In this document: one piece after another, positions 24,113-32,875 of the stretch
Layout: every line of letters begins with the position of its first letter
Numbering within the stretch: position 1 is the first letter of the stretch
Origin: Pseudonocardia kujensis
GTDB lineage: Bacteria > Actinomycetota > Actinomycetes > Mycobacteriales > Pseudonocardiaceae
Length of the DNA stretch: 50,005 bases
NCBI RefSeq assembly: GCF_021283305.1
Contig: NZ_JAJSOK010000057.1
Coordinates: 1-50,005, forward strand
Direction: 5' to 3'
Position numbers and translations under genes: made by a program
Notes under the pieces: generated by a model
What the model saw: the letters and a program-made list of their open reading frames with translations, nothing else
What the model was told of the DNA's origin: nothing
The model's database searches: none

Positions 24113-25183
24113 TCAGCCCGCGGTGGAGGCCGTGTAGGTCGGCGCGGGCAGGTCCAGCACCCGGGAGTTGCGCAGCCGCCAGACCAGGTACGCGATCCCG
24201 AGCCGCGTGCGGCCGATGCCGTCGAACGGGTCGAACCCGGCGACCTCGGTGATCGCGTCGAGCCGGGTCTGCAGCGTGCTGTGGTGCACCCCGGCCAGGC
24301 GCGCGGCCTGCCGGACCGACCCGGCGCGCACCAGCGCGTCGAGCGTGGCCGGGCCCCAGGCGTGGCCCATGACCTCGTCGAGGGAGTCGACGTCGGGGAG
24401 GTCGGCGTCGAGCGGGGCGTCGGCGAGCAGCTCGATCACCCCGCCGTACCAGTCGGCGAGCACGCAGCCCGTGACCGGCGGCGCGCACAACCGCAGCGCA
24501 ACGACGGCGGTGCGGAACGAGCGGTGCAGGTGCTCCGGTGCGGCCGCGACCCCGATGCCCGACGGGCTCGCGCCACCACGGGCGTGGTCCTGCGGGACGA
24601 CGAGCGCGTGGATCGGCCCGTAGGGCGTGGGGACGACGTCCTCGGCCCCGGTCGGGTGCTCCGCCCACACCGCGAAGAGCGGCGCGGCGAGCACGCGGTA
24701 CCGCACCCCCGGGGCGAGGTGCAGGCGTGCCGCGGCGGTGCGGCGTTCCTCGACCGGGACGGTCCGGTCGAGCAGCAGGCCCAGCTCGCGGCGGTTGTCC
24801 ACGTCCCGCCGCCCCCGTCCGTGCCGGATCCGGAGGGCGAGCGCGAGCCGCTCGAGGATGATCGTGTCGTTGGCGTGGGCGGGTCCCGCGCGCTCCAGCC
24901 ACACCGTGAGGCCGTCGCAGGAGATCGACGAGTCCGGCGGCGGCAGCGCCCGTCCCTCGGCGATCTCGCCCTTCGGGGTGACCCGGACGGACCGGGCCGG
25001 CAGGTCCTGGCGGAAGCCGGCGGTGCAGCCCGCGAGCGAGGCGGCGGCGCTGAGCAGGCCGCGGGTGTTGACGTTGCCGACGACCAGCTCGTCGAAGCAG
25101 GCGATGACCCGCAGGCTCACACTCGCCTGGGGATCGAGGGCGGAGATGCGGCCCAGCAGCTCCTGCACCGACCACCTCACCAC
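24113..25183 (-). CDS. PucR/CdaR-family transcriptional regulator
   Basis: A 356-residue regulator. The C-terminal helix-turn-helix of the PucR family is seen in SVRQAARLAGVHHSTLQTRL, followed by the GFDPFDGIGRTRLGIAYLVW ending. The N-terminal two thirds is a GAF-like sensing region with no catalytic motif. It is the last gene of a minus-strand run after a class C-type serine hydrolase and an alpha/beta hydrolase, and probably controls them in response to their substrate. The start is an ATG or GTG near 25183; the ribosome site is weak. Confidence 0.88.
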   Translation of the reverse strand: MVRWSVQELLGRISALDPQASVSLRVIACFDELVVGNVNTRGLLSAAASLAGCTAGFRQDLPARSVRVTPKGEIAEGRALPPPDSSISCDGLTVWLERAGPAHANDTIILERLALALRIRHGRGRRDVDNRRELGLLLDRTVPVEERRTAAARLHLAPGVRYRVLAAPLFAVWAEHPTGAEDVVPTPYGPIHALVVPQDHARGGASPSGIGVAAAPEHLHRSFRTAVVALRLCAPPVTGCVLADWYGGVIELLADAPLDADLPDVDSLDEVMGHAWGPATLDALVRAGSVRQAARLAGVHHSTLQTRLDAITEVAGFDPFDGIGRTRLGIAYLVWRLRNSRVLDLPAPTYTASTAG

Positions 25184-25234
25184 GTCGCTCCGAGGGGCCG
25201 AGTGTAGTGGCCCAGGTCACCGTCGAGCACCCGG

Positions 25235-26197
25235 TCAGTCGGACAGGATCTTCTCCACCCACGCGTTCCGGGTGCGGATCATGCCGCGGGCGAGCGCGGT
25301 GTGCGGGGCGAAGATGTCGAAGGCGTGGAAGCCGCCCGCCCAGACGTGCAGCTCGGCGTCGCCACCCGCGGCCCAGATCCGGTCGGCGTAGCCGATCGCC
25401 TCGTCGCGGAAGATCTCCGCGGCCCCGACGTCGACGAACGCCGGTGGCAGCCCGCACAGGTCCGTGGCGCGGGCGGGCGCGGCGTAGGGCGAGACGTCCG
25501 GGCCGCCGCAGGCCTCGCCGAGCAGCGCGGTCCATCCCGTCTCGTTGCTGACCCGGTCCCAGACGCCGACGCCGTCGAACTGACGGGTCGACGGGGTGAC
25601 GCCGCGGTCGTCGAGCATCGGGTAGTCGAGCACCTGCCCGCAGAGCGCCGGCCCGCCCCGGTCGCGGGCGGCCAGGGCCGTCCCGGCCGCGAGGCCGCCG
25701 CCGGAGCTGGCGCCGGCGACCATGAGCCGGTCGCGCCGGATCCCGAGCACCTCGGCGCTCGCGGCGACCCACTCGAGCGCCGCGTAGCAGTCCTCGCGCG
25801 GGAACGGGTCGGGGAACTCCGGGGCCAGCCGGTACTCGACGGTCACCAGCACCGCCCCCAGCCCGTCGACCCAGTCCAGCACGAGGTCCGCCCCGCTGAA
25901 CCGGTCGCCGAACATCAGCCCGCCGGAGTGCGCGAAGAGCACCCCGGGCCGCGGGGTGTCGATCCCCGCCGGCCGCAGGACCGAGACCGCGAGCGGGTCG
26001 CCGCCGTGGCCCGCGATCACGTGGTCGCGCCGCTCGATCGCCCGTCCCCGCAGCGTCTCCTCGATCGGCGGCGACGCGTACGAGCGCCGCATGAAGGCGA
26101 TCAGGTCCGGTGTGATCGTCGGCGGGAAGACCCCGCCGACCACGGCCAGGCCGGCCTTCAGCTCCGGGTCGAACTCCGGTCGGGCGACCGTCGTCAC
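25235..26197 (-). CDS. alpha/beta hydrolase (HSL-type esterase)
   Basis: A 320-residue carboxylic ester hydrolase of the hormone-sensitive-lipase type. The oxyanion-hole segment reads FAHSGGLMFGD, a variant of the usual HGGG. The nucleophile elbow is VAGASSGGGLAAG, with the acid in the FVDVGAAEIFRDEA region and the His in WAGGFHAFDIF near the end. The start is a GTG at 26197 with GGAGGG upstream. It lies 55 bases after the serine hydrolase gene and 51 bases before the PucR gene, so the three are probably co-transcribed. Confidence 0.9.
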   Translation of the reverse strand: MTTVARPEFDPELKAGLAVVGGVFPPTITPDLIAFMRRSYASPPIEETLRGRAIERRDHVIAGHGGDPLAVSVLRPAGIDTPRPGVLFAHSGGLMFGDRFSGADLVLDWVDGLGAVLVTVEYRLAPEFPDPFPREDCYAALEWVAASAEVLGIRRDRLMVAGASSGGGLAAGTALAARDRGGPALCGQVLDYPMLDDRGVTPSTRQFDGVGVWDRVSNETGWTALLGEACGGPDVSPYAAPARATDLCGLPPAFVDVGAAEIFRDEAIGYADRIWAAGGDAELHVWAGGFHAFDIFAPHTALARGMIRTRNAWVEKILSD

Positions 26198-26252
26198 CGC
26201 ACCCCCTCCGCAGGGCCCGCCGCGGCCGGCGCACCGGCCGCGGTGGGCGCTC

Positions 26253-27425
26253 TCACAGGCTGGCGTAGAGCGCGGACTCGAAGTCCCCGTAGAGCTTCCA
26301 GGCCTCGTTCTCCGTGATGAACGGGAGCGAGTTGGTGTAGATCGAGGCGCAGACGCCGCTGGCCCGGTCGACGAAGAAGTGGGTGTTGAACAGCCCGGCC
26401 CACGCCCCCGTGCCGGCCCGCCGGCGCCCCGGGACGTCCTCCGTGTTCAGGAGCAGCCCCAGGCCCCACTTGAACCCCGGCCCGGCGCGCAGGGTGTCGG
26501 TGATCGGCGGGTCGGCCGTCGGGATCTCCGCGGGGAAGTCCAGGTCGCCGATCTGGTTGGTGAAGGCCGCGTCGACGGTCTGCTCGGCGAGGATCCGGGT
26601 GCCGTCGAGCTCGCCGCCGCGCAGCAGGGCGCGCTCGAAGCGGATGTAGTCGCGTGGGGTCGAGTAGAGACCGTGGCCGCCGGCCCACCAGTCGGGCTGC
26701 TGCGGCAGCAGCTCGCCGGCCGAGGCCCAGTTCCCGTCCTCGCCCCGGACGTGCACGGTCACGCAGTTCTCGCGGCGGCCCTCGTCGAGCAGGAACATGG
26801 TGTCGTCCATGCCGAGCGGACCGGTGATGTTCTCCTTGATCACCACGTCCAGGCCGGTGCCGGCGACGGCCTCGACGACCTTGCCGAGCCAGTCCGTGTT
26901 GATCCCGTAGACGAACCGTGTACCGGGGTCGGCGACCAACGGCGCCTTGAACGCCGCGGCCCCACCCAGGACGTTCGGCAGGCCCGTGACCTTCTGGTAC
27001 CTGTCGAGCGCCTCGTTCCAGAACCAGTACCCGAGGCCCGACGTGTGCGTGACCAGCTGCTTCACGGTGGCCCGGCTGCCGGCCGGGCGCAGCTTGGGGG
27101 TGTCGCCGTCGAAGCCCTCGAGGACCTGGATCTCGGCGAACTCCGGGCAGTAGGTGTCGACGGGCGCGTCGAGCTCCAGCTCGCCCCGCTCGACCTGCTG
27201 CAGGGCCGCCGTCGTCGCGACGATCTTGGTCATCGACATGATCCGGAACTGGGTGGAGGTCGAGACCTCGTCGCTGCTCTCCCCGACGACACGGGGCCCG
27301 GCCCCGCCCTCGTAGAGGATCCCGTCGCGGTCCGCCGCGATGGCGGCGACGTGCGGCACCGCGCCGGTCTCGACCGCCTCCCGCAGGACCCGGTCGATGG
27401 CGCTTCCGTCGATGGCAGTGGTCAT
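26253..27425 (-). CDS. serine hydrolase, class C beta-lactamase-related family
   Basis: A 390-residue protein of the beta-lactamase/EstB fold. The SxxK catalytic motif is in FRIMSMTKIVATTAALQQ, the YxN-type motif in VYGINTDWLGKVVEAV, and a third region near the end in the GGFxN-equivalent TGAWAGLFNTHFF. The VKQLVTHTSGL segment is typical. There is no signal peptide, so it is cytoplasmic and more likely an esterase or amidase than a penicillin-resistance enzyme. The start is the ATG at 27425 with GGAG eight bases before it. It leads the hydrolase-PucR cluster. Confidence 0.9.
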   Translation of the reverse strand: MTTAIDGSAIDRVLREAVETGAVPHVAAIAADRDGILYEGGAGPRVVGESSDEVSTSTQFRIMSMTKIVATTAALQQVERGELELDAPVDTYCPEFAEIQVLEGFDGDTPKLRPAGSRATVKQLVTHTSGLGYWFWNEALDRYQKVTGLPNVLGGAAAFKAPLVADPGTRFVYGINTDWLGKVVEAVAGTGLDVVIKENITGPLGMDDTMFLLDEGRRENCVTVHVRGEDGNWASAGELLPQQPDWWAGGHGLYSTPRDYIRFERALLRGGELDGTRILAEQTVDAAFTNQIGDLDFPAEIPTADPPITDTLRAGPGFKWGLGLLLNTEDVPGRRRAGTGAWAGLFNTHFFVDRASGVCASIYTNSLPFITENEAWKLYGDFESALYASL

Positions 27426-27592
27426 GCTGAGCTCCGTCGGTCGACATGGGGGGACCGCGCCCGTCGAGGCGCGCGGAGGTGATCGTGCCGACCCGCCGCG
27501 CGCCGCGGTACCGACGATCATCCGCAGCTTCGGGGGCGGCGCCCGCCATTCGGCGGGGTCGTTCTCGCGCTGTGGGGGAGGACCATCACGGG

Positions 27593-28123
27593 GTGGTCGG
27601 GATCCGGCCCGCCGAGCCCGCCGACGCCGGGGCGATCGCGCGGGTGGTGGTGGAGTCGTGGCGCAGCGCCTACCGGGACCTCCTGCCGACGGCCGTCCTC
27701 GCCGGCCTGTCCGTCGACGACCGGGAGGAGTTCTGGCGGGGGATCGTCGGGGCGCCCTCGCCCGGCGCTGTCGTGCTCGTCGCGGAGGACGGCCCGGTCG
27801 TGGGGTTCGTGGTGGTCCGGTCCCGGCCGGGCGTCCCGGACGTCGGCGAGCTCATGGCCCTCTACGTCGCCCCGTCGCAGTGGCGCCGCACGATCGGCAC
27901 GCTGCTGCACAACGCGGCCGTCGAGCACCTCGCCCGGCAGGGCTGCACGCGGGCGGAGCTGTGGGTCCTCGCCGGCAACGAGCGCGCCACGGCGTTCTAC
28001 CGCGCCCGTGGGTGGGTCGCGGACGGGCGGCGGCAGGTGGAGGAGCGGCCCGACGGCTTCGTGCTGCCCGAGCAGGGGATGACCCTCGAGGTCCGCGGGC
28101 CGGCCCGGCGGCTGGAGTACTAG
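27593..28123 (+). CDS. GNAT-family N-acetyltransferase
   Basis: A 176-residue acetyltransferase. It opens VGIRPAEPADAGAIARVV, and the acetyl-CoA region reads ALYVAPSQWRRTIGTLLHNAA. This has R-x-x-x-I-G-T rather than the standard Q/RxxGxG/A, so the pyrophosphate loop is a variant. The C-terminal helix NERATAFYRARGWVADGR is standard for the family. The GTG start has GGAGGA ten bases upstream. Its stop shares the four bases CTAG with the convergent NodA-like gene. Confidence 0.88.
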   Translation: MVGIRPAEPADAGAIARVVVESWRSAYRDLLPTAVLAGLSVDDREEFWRGIVGAPSPGAVVLVAEDGPVVGFVVVRSRPGVPDVGELMALYVAPSQWRRTIGTLLHNAAVEHLARQGCTRAELWVLAGNERATAFYRARGWVADGRRQVEERPDGFVLPEQGMTLEVRGPARRLEY

Positions 28124-28668
28124 ACCGTCGCCCCGTTCCACCGGATCTCGCCGTCCGGCCACTCCTCCTGCGTGACGGGCAGGACGAGGGTGGTCGTGGT
28201 GATCTCGTCGACGAACGGGCGTGGCTCCGTGGTGTCGTCGGGCGAGTACAGGGCGCGGCGCGGGGAGAGCCGGCGCCAGCCGCCCCGCTCGTAGAACGGC
28301 ACGTGGTGCTCGGCGCACATGAGGATGCCGAAGGGCACGGCGAGCTCGCCGAGGAAGGCCCGCACCCGGTCGAGCAGGGCCAGTCCGACGCCCTGCCGCT
28401 GCAGGCCGGGGCGCACGGCCACCAGCCCCACCGCCGCGGCCAGCTGGTCCGTGCCGCCGACCTGGAGGAAGCGCCGCAGCACACCGGCGTGCGCGGCAGC
28501 CCCCTCGCCGTCCCAGCCCAGGACCCGGGCCTCCGGCCGCGCGGAGGACCACGTCCGCACCCCGCCGTAGAGCTGGGGCAGGTGCGCGTAGGCCGCCCGG
28601 AGGAGGGCCGCGAGCTCGGCGTGCTCCCGCATGCTGATCCGGCCCTCGCGACACGCACTCCACTGCAC
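28120..28668 (-). CDS. NodA-like N-acyltransferase
   Basis: A 182-residue protein close in length to rhizobial NodA (about 196). It aligns from its first codon: VQWSACREG corresponds to the NodA opening VRWKLCWEN, then HAELAALLRAAY, RTWSSARPEARVLGWD, GVLRRFLQVGGTDQLAAAVG and LVAVRPGLQRQGVG follow, with LGVPFG-like LAVPFGILM near the end. NodA moves a fatty acyl chain onto the deacetylated end of a chitin oligosaccharide. No nodB, nodC or other Nod gene is seen nearby, so the acceptor is unknown. The start is GTG at 28668 with GAGGG seven bases upstream; a shorter GNAT reading is rejected because the N-terminal match would be lost. Confidence 0.78.
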   Translation of the reverse strand: MQWSACREGRISMREHAELAALLRAAYAHLPQLYGGVRTWSSARPEARVLGWDGEGAAAHAGVLRRFLQVGGTDQLAAAVGLVAVRPGLQRQGVGLALLDRVRAFLGELAVPFGILMCAEHHVPFYERGGWRRLSPRRALYSPDDTTEPRPFVDEITTTTLVLPVTQEEWPDGEIRWNGATV

Positions 28669-28863
28669 GTCCCGACCCTCGCAGACATCGCCGCCGACGG
28701 CCCGGTGGAGCCGGTGCCCGGGCCGGTGGCCCTGCGTGCGGACGAGGGGCCGGACCGGGCCCGGACGGGACCCCGGGGCCCGGGCGGAGGTCCTCCGTCC
28801 ACGGATCGGGGGGCGTGCTCCACCGGACGCGTGGACGACGGCCGAACGGGGTACAGCCGCACC

Positions 28864-29289
28864 ATGACGACGGTCGAGGTGGACGAGAGGACGGACGTGG
28901 CCGGGCACCGCGTGGACGGCCCGCGGCCGGCCTCGCTCGTCGCCGCGTTCCGCGACGCCACCTGTCTACCCGGGTTGCGTGCGTGGCTGCGGGAGCAGCT
29001 GGCACCCGCGGACGCTCTGCTCGACGCCGAGCTGGTGTGCACCGAGCTCGTGACCAACGCCGTCGAACACGCGGGCGGCCCCCGGCGGCTGCGGGTCACC
29101 GTGCTCGATCGCGTCCGGATGCGCATCGAGGTCGACGACGCCGGTGCGGGCGACCCGCTGACGGTGGGCGAGTCCCGCCTCGGCGCGCACCGCGGCCGGG
29201 GTCTCACGATCGTCAACGCCGTCGCGCGCTGGGGCGTCCGCCGCACCCGCACCGGCAAGACGGTCTGGGCCACGCTCGAGCTGGCCTGA
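28864..29289 (+). CDS. RsbW-like ATP-binding (anti-sigma kinase family) protein
   Basis: A 141-residue HATPase_c_2 domain protein. The N-box is ELVTNAVEHA, the G1-type box is VDDAGAGDP, and G2 is GRGLTIVNAVARWG. Stand-alone proteins of this kind, common in actinobacteria, act as serine kinases or partners of anti-sigma and anti-anti-sigma factors. No partner gene adjoins it. The short N-terminus has no membrane span. It is divergent from the NodA-like gene with 195 bp between them. Confidence 0.88.
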   Translation: MTTVEVDERTDVAGHRVDGPRPASLVAAFRDATCLPGLRAWLREQLAPADALLDAELVCTELVTNAVEHAGGPRRLRVTVLDRVRMRIEVDDAGAGDPLTVGESRLGAHRGRGLTIVNAVARWGVRRTRTGKTVWATLELA

Positions 29290-29549
29290 GAGGCAATCCG
29301 GAAGATCTACGGAATTCCGGCACGCCGTTTCCGTTCCGGCGCGACCGGGTAGCCGAAACGTGATCGTCGTGGTCCAGACTCGGCGACGGCACCGTGTCGT
29401 CGGGGGTCGGGTGCCGACGACGAGCACGATCTACCTCGCGCGCGCAACTGGGGAGCTACGCGCGCACCCCCGGAGGTACGCGGTCCGGCCGGCTCGACGG
29501 CGGCCGGGCCGCACCCCGTGCTCGTACCCCCCGGCCGGTCCTCCCGGGC

Positions 29550-31217
29550 TCAGGCGGTGTCGCGGGCGGCCGCCCGCCCGGCGCCCCGGCCGCCGAACAG
29601 GCAGCCACCCAGGAAGGTGCCCTCCAGCGAGCGGTAGCCGTGCACGCCGCCGCCACCGAAACCCGCCACCTCGCCGGCCGCGAACAGCCCCGGCACGGGC
29701 GTGCCCGCGCCGTCGAGCACCCGGCCGGACAGGTCGGTCTGCAGGCCGCCGAGCGTCTTGCGGGTCAGCACGTGGAGCTTCACGCCGATCAGCGGGCCCG
29801 CCGCCGGGTCCAGGATCCGGTGCGGGGCGGCCGTGCGGCCCAACCGGTCGCCGCGGTAGCGCCGGGCGTTGTGGATGGCGCCGACCTGCAGGTCCTTGGT
29901 GAACGGGTTGGTCATCTCGCGGTCGCGGGCCACGATCTGCCGCTCGATCGCGGCCGCGTCGAGCAGCGGCTCGGCGGTCAGCTTGTTCATCCCGTCGACC
30001 AGCTCGGCCAGCGTCGCGGCGACGACGAAGTCCTCGCCGCGCTCCTTGAACGCCTCGACGGGCGCGGGCGCGCCCGGGCGGATCCGGCCGAGGGTCGCCC
30101 GGACGTCCTTCGCGGTGAGGTCCGGGTTCTGCTCCGAGCCCGAGAGCGCGAACTCCTTCTCGATGATCTTCTGGGTCAGCACGAACCACGAGTGGTCGTA
30201 CCCGGTGGCGCGCAGCGTCTCCAGCGTGCCGAGGGTGTCGAAGCCGGGGAAGTTCGGCGCGGGCAGCCGCCGCCCGGTCGCGTCGAGCCAGATCGACGAC
30301 GGCCCCGGCAGGATCCGGATCCCGTGCCCCGCCCAGATCGGGGTGTGGTTGCGGATGCCCTCGGTGTAGTGCCACATCCGGTCGCGGTTGACGAGCCGCC
30401 CGCCCGCCGCCTCGGTGATGGCCAGCATCCGCCCGTCGACGTGGGCGGGGACGCCGGTGACCATGTCCTCCGGAGGGGTGCCGAGGCGGGCCGGCCAGTT
30501 CGCGCGGACCAGGTCGTGGTTCGCGCCGATGCCGCCCGACGTGACGACGACCGCCTGGGCCCGCAGCTCGAAGGTCCCGGTCTCGACGCGTGAGCTGGCC
30601 TCCCCGCGCGCGGCGGGGCTGGGCTCGAGCACGGCGCCCGACACGCCGTCGACCACCCCGCCGGTGCGCGTCAGTGCGTCGACCCGGTGGCGGAACCGGA
30701 GCTCGACGAGCCCGGCGCGTTCGGCGTCGCGTACCGCGGTCGCGAACGGTTCGACCAGGCCCGGCCCCGTCCCCCAGGTGACGTGGAAGCGCGGGACGGA
30801 GTTGCCGTGCCCGTCGGCGAGGTGGCCGCCGCGCTCCGCCCAGCCCACGAGCGGGAACCAGCGCACGCCGAGCCGGTGCAGCCAGGCGCGCTTCTCGCCG
30901 GACGCGAAGTCGACGTAGGCGGTGGCCCACTGCCGGGCCCAGAAGTCCTCGCCGGCCGGGTCGTCGACGTCGCGGTCGAAACCCGCGCTGCCCAGCCAGT
31001 CCTGCAGGGCCAGCTCGGCGGAGTCCCGGATCCCCATCCGGCGCTGCTCGGGGGAGTCGACGAGGAACAGCCCGCCGAACGACCAGAACGCCTGGCCGCC
31101 CAGGTTCGTCTCCGGTTCCTGGTCCACGAGCACGACCCTGCGGCCCGCGGCCGCGAGCTCGGCGGTCGCGACGAGGCCGGCCAGCCCGGCCCCCACGACG
31201 ATCACGTCGGCGTTCAC
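29550..31217 (-). CDS. FAD-binding dehydrogenase (fumarate reductase/KstD-like family)
   Basis: A 555-residue flavoprotein. The FAD-binding motif VIVVGAGLAGLVATAELAAAG is at the N-terminus, and the C-terminal FAD segment GLFAAGEVAGFGGGGVHGY lies near the end. RLPAPNFPGFDTLG, SWFVLTQKI and GYDHSWFV resemble the FAD-dependent dehydrogenases related to KstD and Rv0785. It probably oxidises or reduces a C=C bond in a lipid- or steroid-like substrate, but the substrate is not read from sequence. The start is GTG at 31217. Confidence 0.88.
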   Translation of the reverse strand: MNADVIVVGAGLAGLVATAELAAAGRRVVLVDQEPETNLGGQAFWSFGGLFLVDSPEQRRMGIRDSAELALQDWLGSAGFDRDVDDPAGEDFWARQWATAYVDFASGEKRAWLHRLGVRWFPLVGWAERGGHLADGHGNSVPRFHVTWGTGPGLVEPFATAVRDAERAGLVELRFRHRVDALTRTGGVVDGVSGAVLEPSPAARGEASSRVETGTFELRAQAVVVTSGGIGANHDLVRANWPARLGTPPEDMVTGVPAHVDGRMLAITEAAGGRLVNRDRMWHYTEGIRNHTPIWAGHGIRILPGPSSIWLDATGRRLPAPNFPGFDTLGTLETLRATGYDHSWFVLTQKIIEKEFALSGSEQNPDLTAKDVRATLGRIRPGAPAPVEAFKERGEDFVVAATLAELVDGMNKLTAEPLLDAAAIERQIVARDREMTNPFTKDLQVGAIHNARRYRGDRLGRTAAPHRILDPAAGPLIGVKLHVLTRKTLGGLQTDLSGRVLDGAGTPVPGLFAAGEVAGFGGGGVHGYRSLEGTFLGGCLFGGRGAGRAAARDTA

Positions 31218-31580
31218 GGGTCCAGCCTGGCCCCCGCCGCTCCCGCCGGCAAACCGGACATCTCACACCTCCTCGCAGTATGCCCGCGGGGCCGAGTGGA
31301 CCGGCGGCTCCTACGCCTTCCTCGACCTCACCGCGCTCGGAGCGGGAGGAGCCGAGGGGCCGCTCCCCGGCGGCGCGACGCACCGGCCCGAACCTCGCGG
31401 ACTGAGCGTTCTCATCGATTCGACGGAAGTTCGTCCGCTCCCCGTAACACCGGTCCCTCACCACACGAGGTATGGGCACACCGCGTGTTGCTGGGGAGCG
31501 AACACGCGCTGCCGGGCGCCGCGGTCCGGAACCCTCGGGAGGACCGCGGCGCCCCACTTCCGCCCGGCTCCCGGGCTCCG
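31218..31580. other. intergenic region with a 14-bp perfect hairpin
   Basis: No gene is supported in these 363 bases. The left part should hold the promoter of the FAD dehydrogenase. The right part holds a strong hairpin downstream of the 73-residue membrane protein gene. Confidence 0.6.
31514..31554 (-). terminator. 14-bp perfect hairpin after the small membrane protein gene
   Basis: Arms 31514-31527 and 31541-31554 are fully complementary with a 13-base loop, starting 26 bases after the stop on the minus strand. There is no U-run, as is common in actinobacteria. Confidence 0.6.
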
Positions 31581-31802
31581 CTACCGGGCCGGCCGGTCCT
31601 TCTCCGTGGTCCGCGCGGCGAGCGGTCCCCTCGAGCGGCGCTGCAGCCAACCGCGGGCCCGGTGCAGCGTGCGGCTCGCGGCGTTGGGCCCGCGGCGCTG
31701 TTCGATCAGGTCCGCGACCTTGCCCGTCAGCCAGCCGCCGAGCGGGACGGCGATCGCGAGGACCAGCCACAGCCGCAGCCGGCGGGAGAAGAAGGCCCAC
31801 AT
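31581..31802 (-). CDS. small single-span membrane protein
   Basis: A 73-residue protein with one membrane span (LWLVLAIAVPLGGWLTG at about 11-27) after a short Arg-rich start, then a basic cytoplasmic tail containing GPNAASRTLHRARGWLQRRSRG. It is too short for an enzyme. The ATG at 31802 was chosen because the longer frame upstream lacks protein-like composition. It is divergent from the TatA gene; whether it helps Tat export is speculation. Confidence 0.6.
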   Translation of the reverse strand: MWAFFSRRLRLWLVLAIAVPLGGWLTGKVADLIEQRRGPNAASRTLHRARGWLQRRSRGPLAARTTEKDRPAR

Positions 31803-32063
31803 CGTGTCCGGTGCTCCCTGAGGGTCGGTGCCCGGGCGGTTCCGCGGGCGGGACCGTGAGGGTAGGGCGCGCGCCGACCGGCCGCACCGCGGAGATCGGT
31901 CCCCCTGGTCGCGCGACCGGGGCACGGGGGGTGACCGAAGGGCCCCGAGATCGTTGCAGGGGGAAGAAGGGCGGCCCGCGACGGCCGCGGTCGACGGCGA
32001 CCGCGACCGGGTCGCCGACCGCGCGGGTCCCCTCCGGCCCGCGCGACACGGAAGGACCACGTC

Positions 32064-32315
32064 GTGCCGAACCTCGGTGGCTGGGAGATCGTCATCCTCG
32101 TCGGTGTGCTGCTGCTCCTCTTCGGGGCGAAGCGGCTGCCGACCATGGCCCGCTCGGTCGGGCAGAGCGCCCGGATCTTCAAGGGCGAGATGCGCGGGCT
32201 GCGCGAGGACACCCCCGCGCCGACGGTGAACGCCCAGCCGCCGACCCCGACGGCCGCCCTGCCCGTCGTCGCCGCCGAGACGGACGCCGACAGGGCGAAG
32301 GGCCAGGTCGCCTAG
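32064..32315 (+). CDS. tatA: TatA/E-type twin-arginine translocase subunit
   Basis: An 83-residue protein with the TatA layout: short N-terminus MPNLGGWEIVI, one hydrophobic span (VILVGVLLLLFGAKRLP) containing the conserved FG and KRLP hinge, then an amphipathic helix ARSVGQSARIFKGEMRGL and a flexible Pro/Ala-rich tail. It oligomerises to make the Tat pore with TatC. The GTG start has GAAGGA seven bases upstream. No tatC adjoins it, so it is probably an additional or separate tatA copy. The Tat substrate EfeB is in this window. Its stop shares CTAG with the convergent NUDIX gene. Confidence 0.9.
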   Translation: MPNLGGWEIVILVGVLLLLFGAKRLPTMARSVGQSARIFKGEMRGLREDTPAPTVNAQPPTPTAALPVVAAETDADRAKGQVA

Positions 32316-32788
32316 AAGCCGAGCACGGCGCTGCGCGCCGGGTCCTCCGACCGCCAGGCCGCCAGCCCGGTCTCCACGAGGGGGACCCGGACGAGGCCCG
32401 CGACCTCGTCGAGCGGCACCCAGGCCGCCCGGTCGGTGGACCCGCCGACCTCGTGCCGCAGCTGCCCGCCGACGACGTGGGCGGCGTAGACGATCCGGAT
32501 GCCGAACATGTCGAGCGGCTCGCCCGCCCGGGTCACGGCGTCCGGGAAGTGCACGGAGTCGACGGTGAGCAGCCGGTCGAGGGCGACCGTGAAGCCGGTC
32601 TCCTCCTCGACCTCCCGCACCGCGCCGGCGCGCGGGTCCTCCCCGTGGTGCAGGCCGCCGCCGGGCAGCGTCCACTCGGGGCCGCGCGGGCCGGTCCGGC
32701 GGGCGAGCAGCACCTGCCCGTCCTCGACGCAGACCGCGTAGGCGGCGGGGCGGACGAGCCGGCGGGGCGCGGGTTCGGGGTGCGGCAC
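32312..32788 (-). CDS. NUDIX hydrolase
   Basis: A 158-residue pyrophosphohydrolase. The Nudix box is complete, reading GGLHHGEDPRAGAVREVEEE then TGF (GX5EX7REUXEEXGU), with the metal-binding Glu residues. The N-terminal PAAYAVCVEDGQVLLARR strand is standard. It hydrolyses a nucleoside diphosphate linked to another group; the substrate is unknown. The start is a GTG at 32788. It ends four bases into the tatA stop. Confidence 0.92.
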   Translation of the reverse strand: MPHPEPAPRRLVRPAAYAVCVEDGQVLLARRTGPRGPEWTLPGGGLHHGEDPRAGAVREVEEETGFTVALDRLLTVDSVHFPDAVTRAGEPLDMFGIRIVYAAHVVGGQLRHEVGGSTDRAAWVPLDEVAGLVRVPLVETGLAAWRSEDPARSAVLGF

Positions 32789-32875
32789 CGGGCGAACCTA
32801 GCGCGCGTGCCGCGAGCGCCCCGGCCGCCGCCGCCAAGATCCCTCTGACCTGCGGATCCTCGGTACCGTGGTCGG

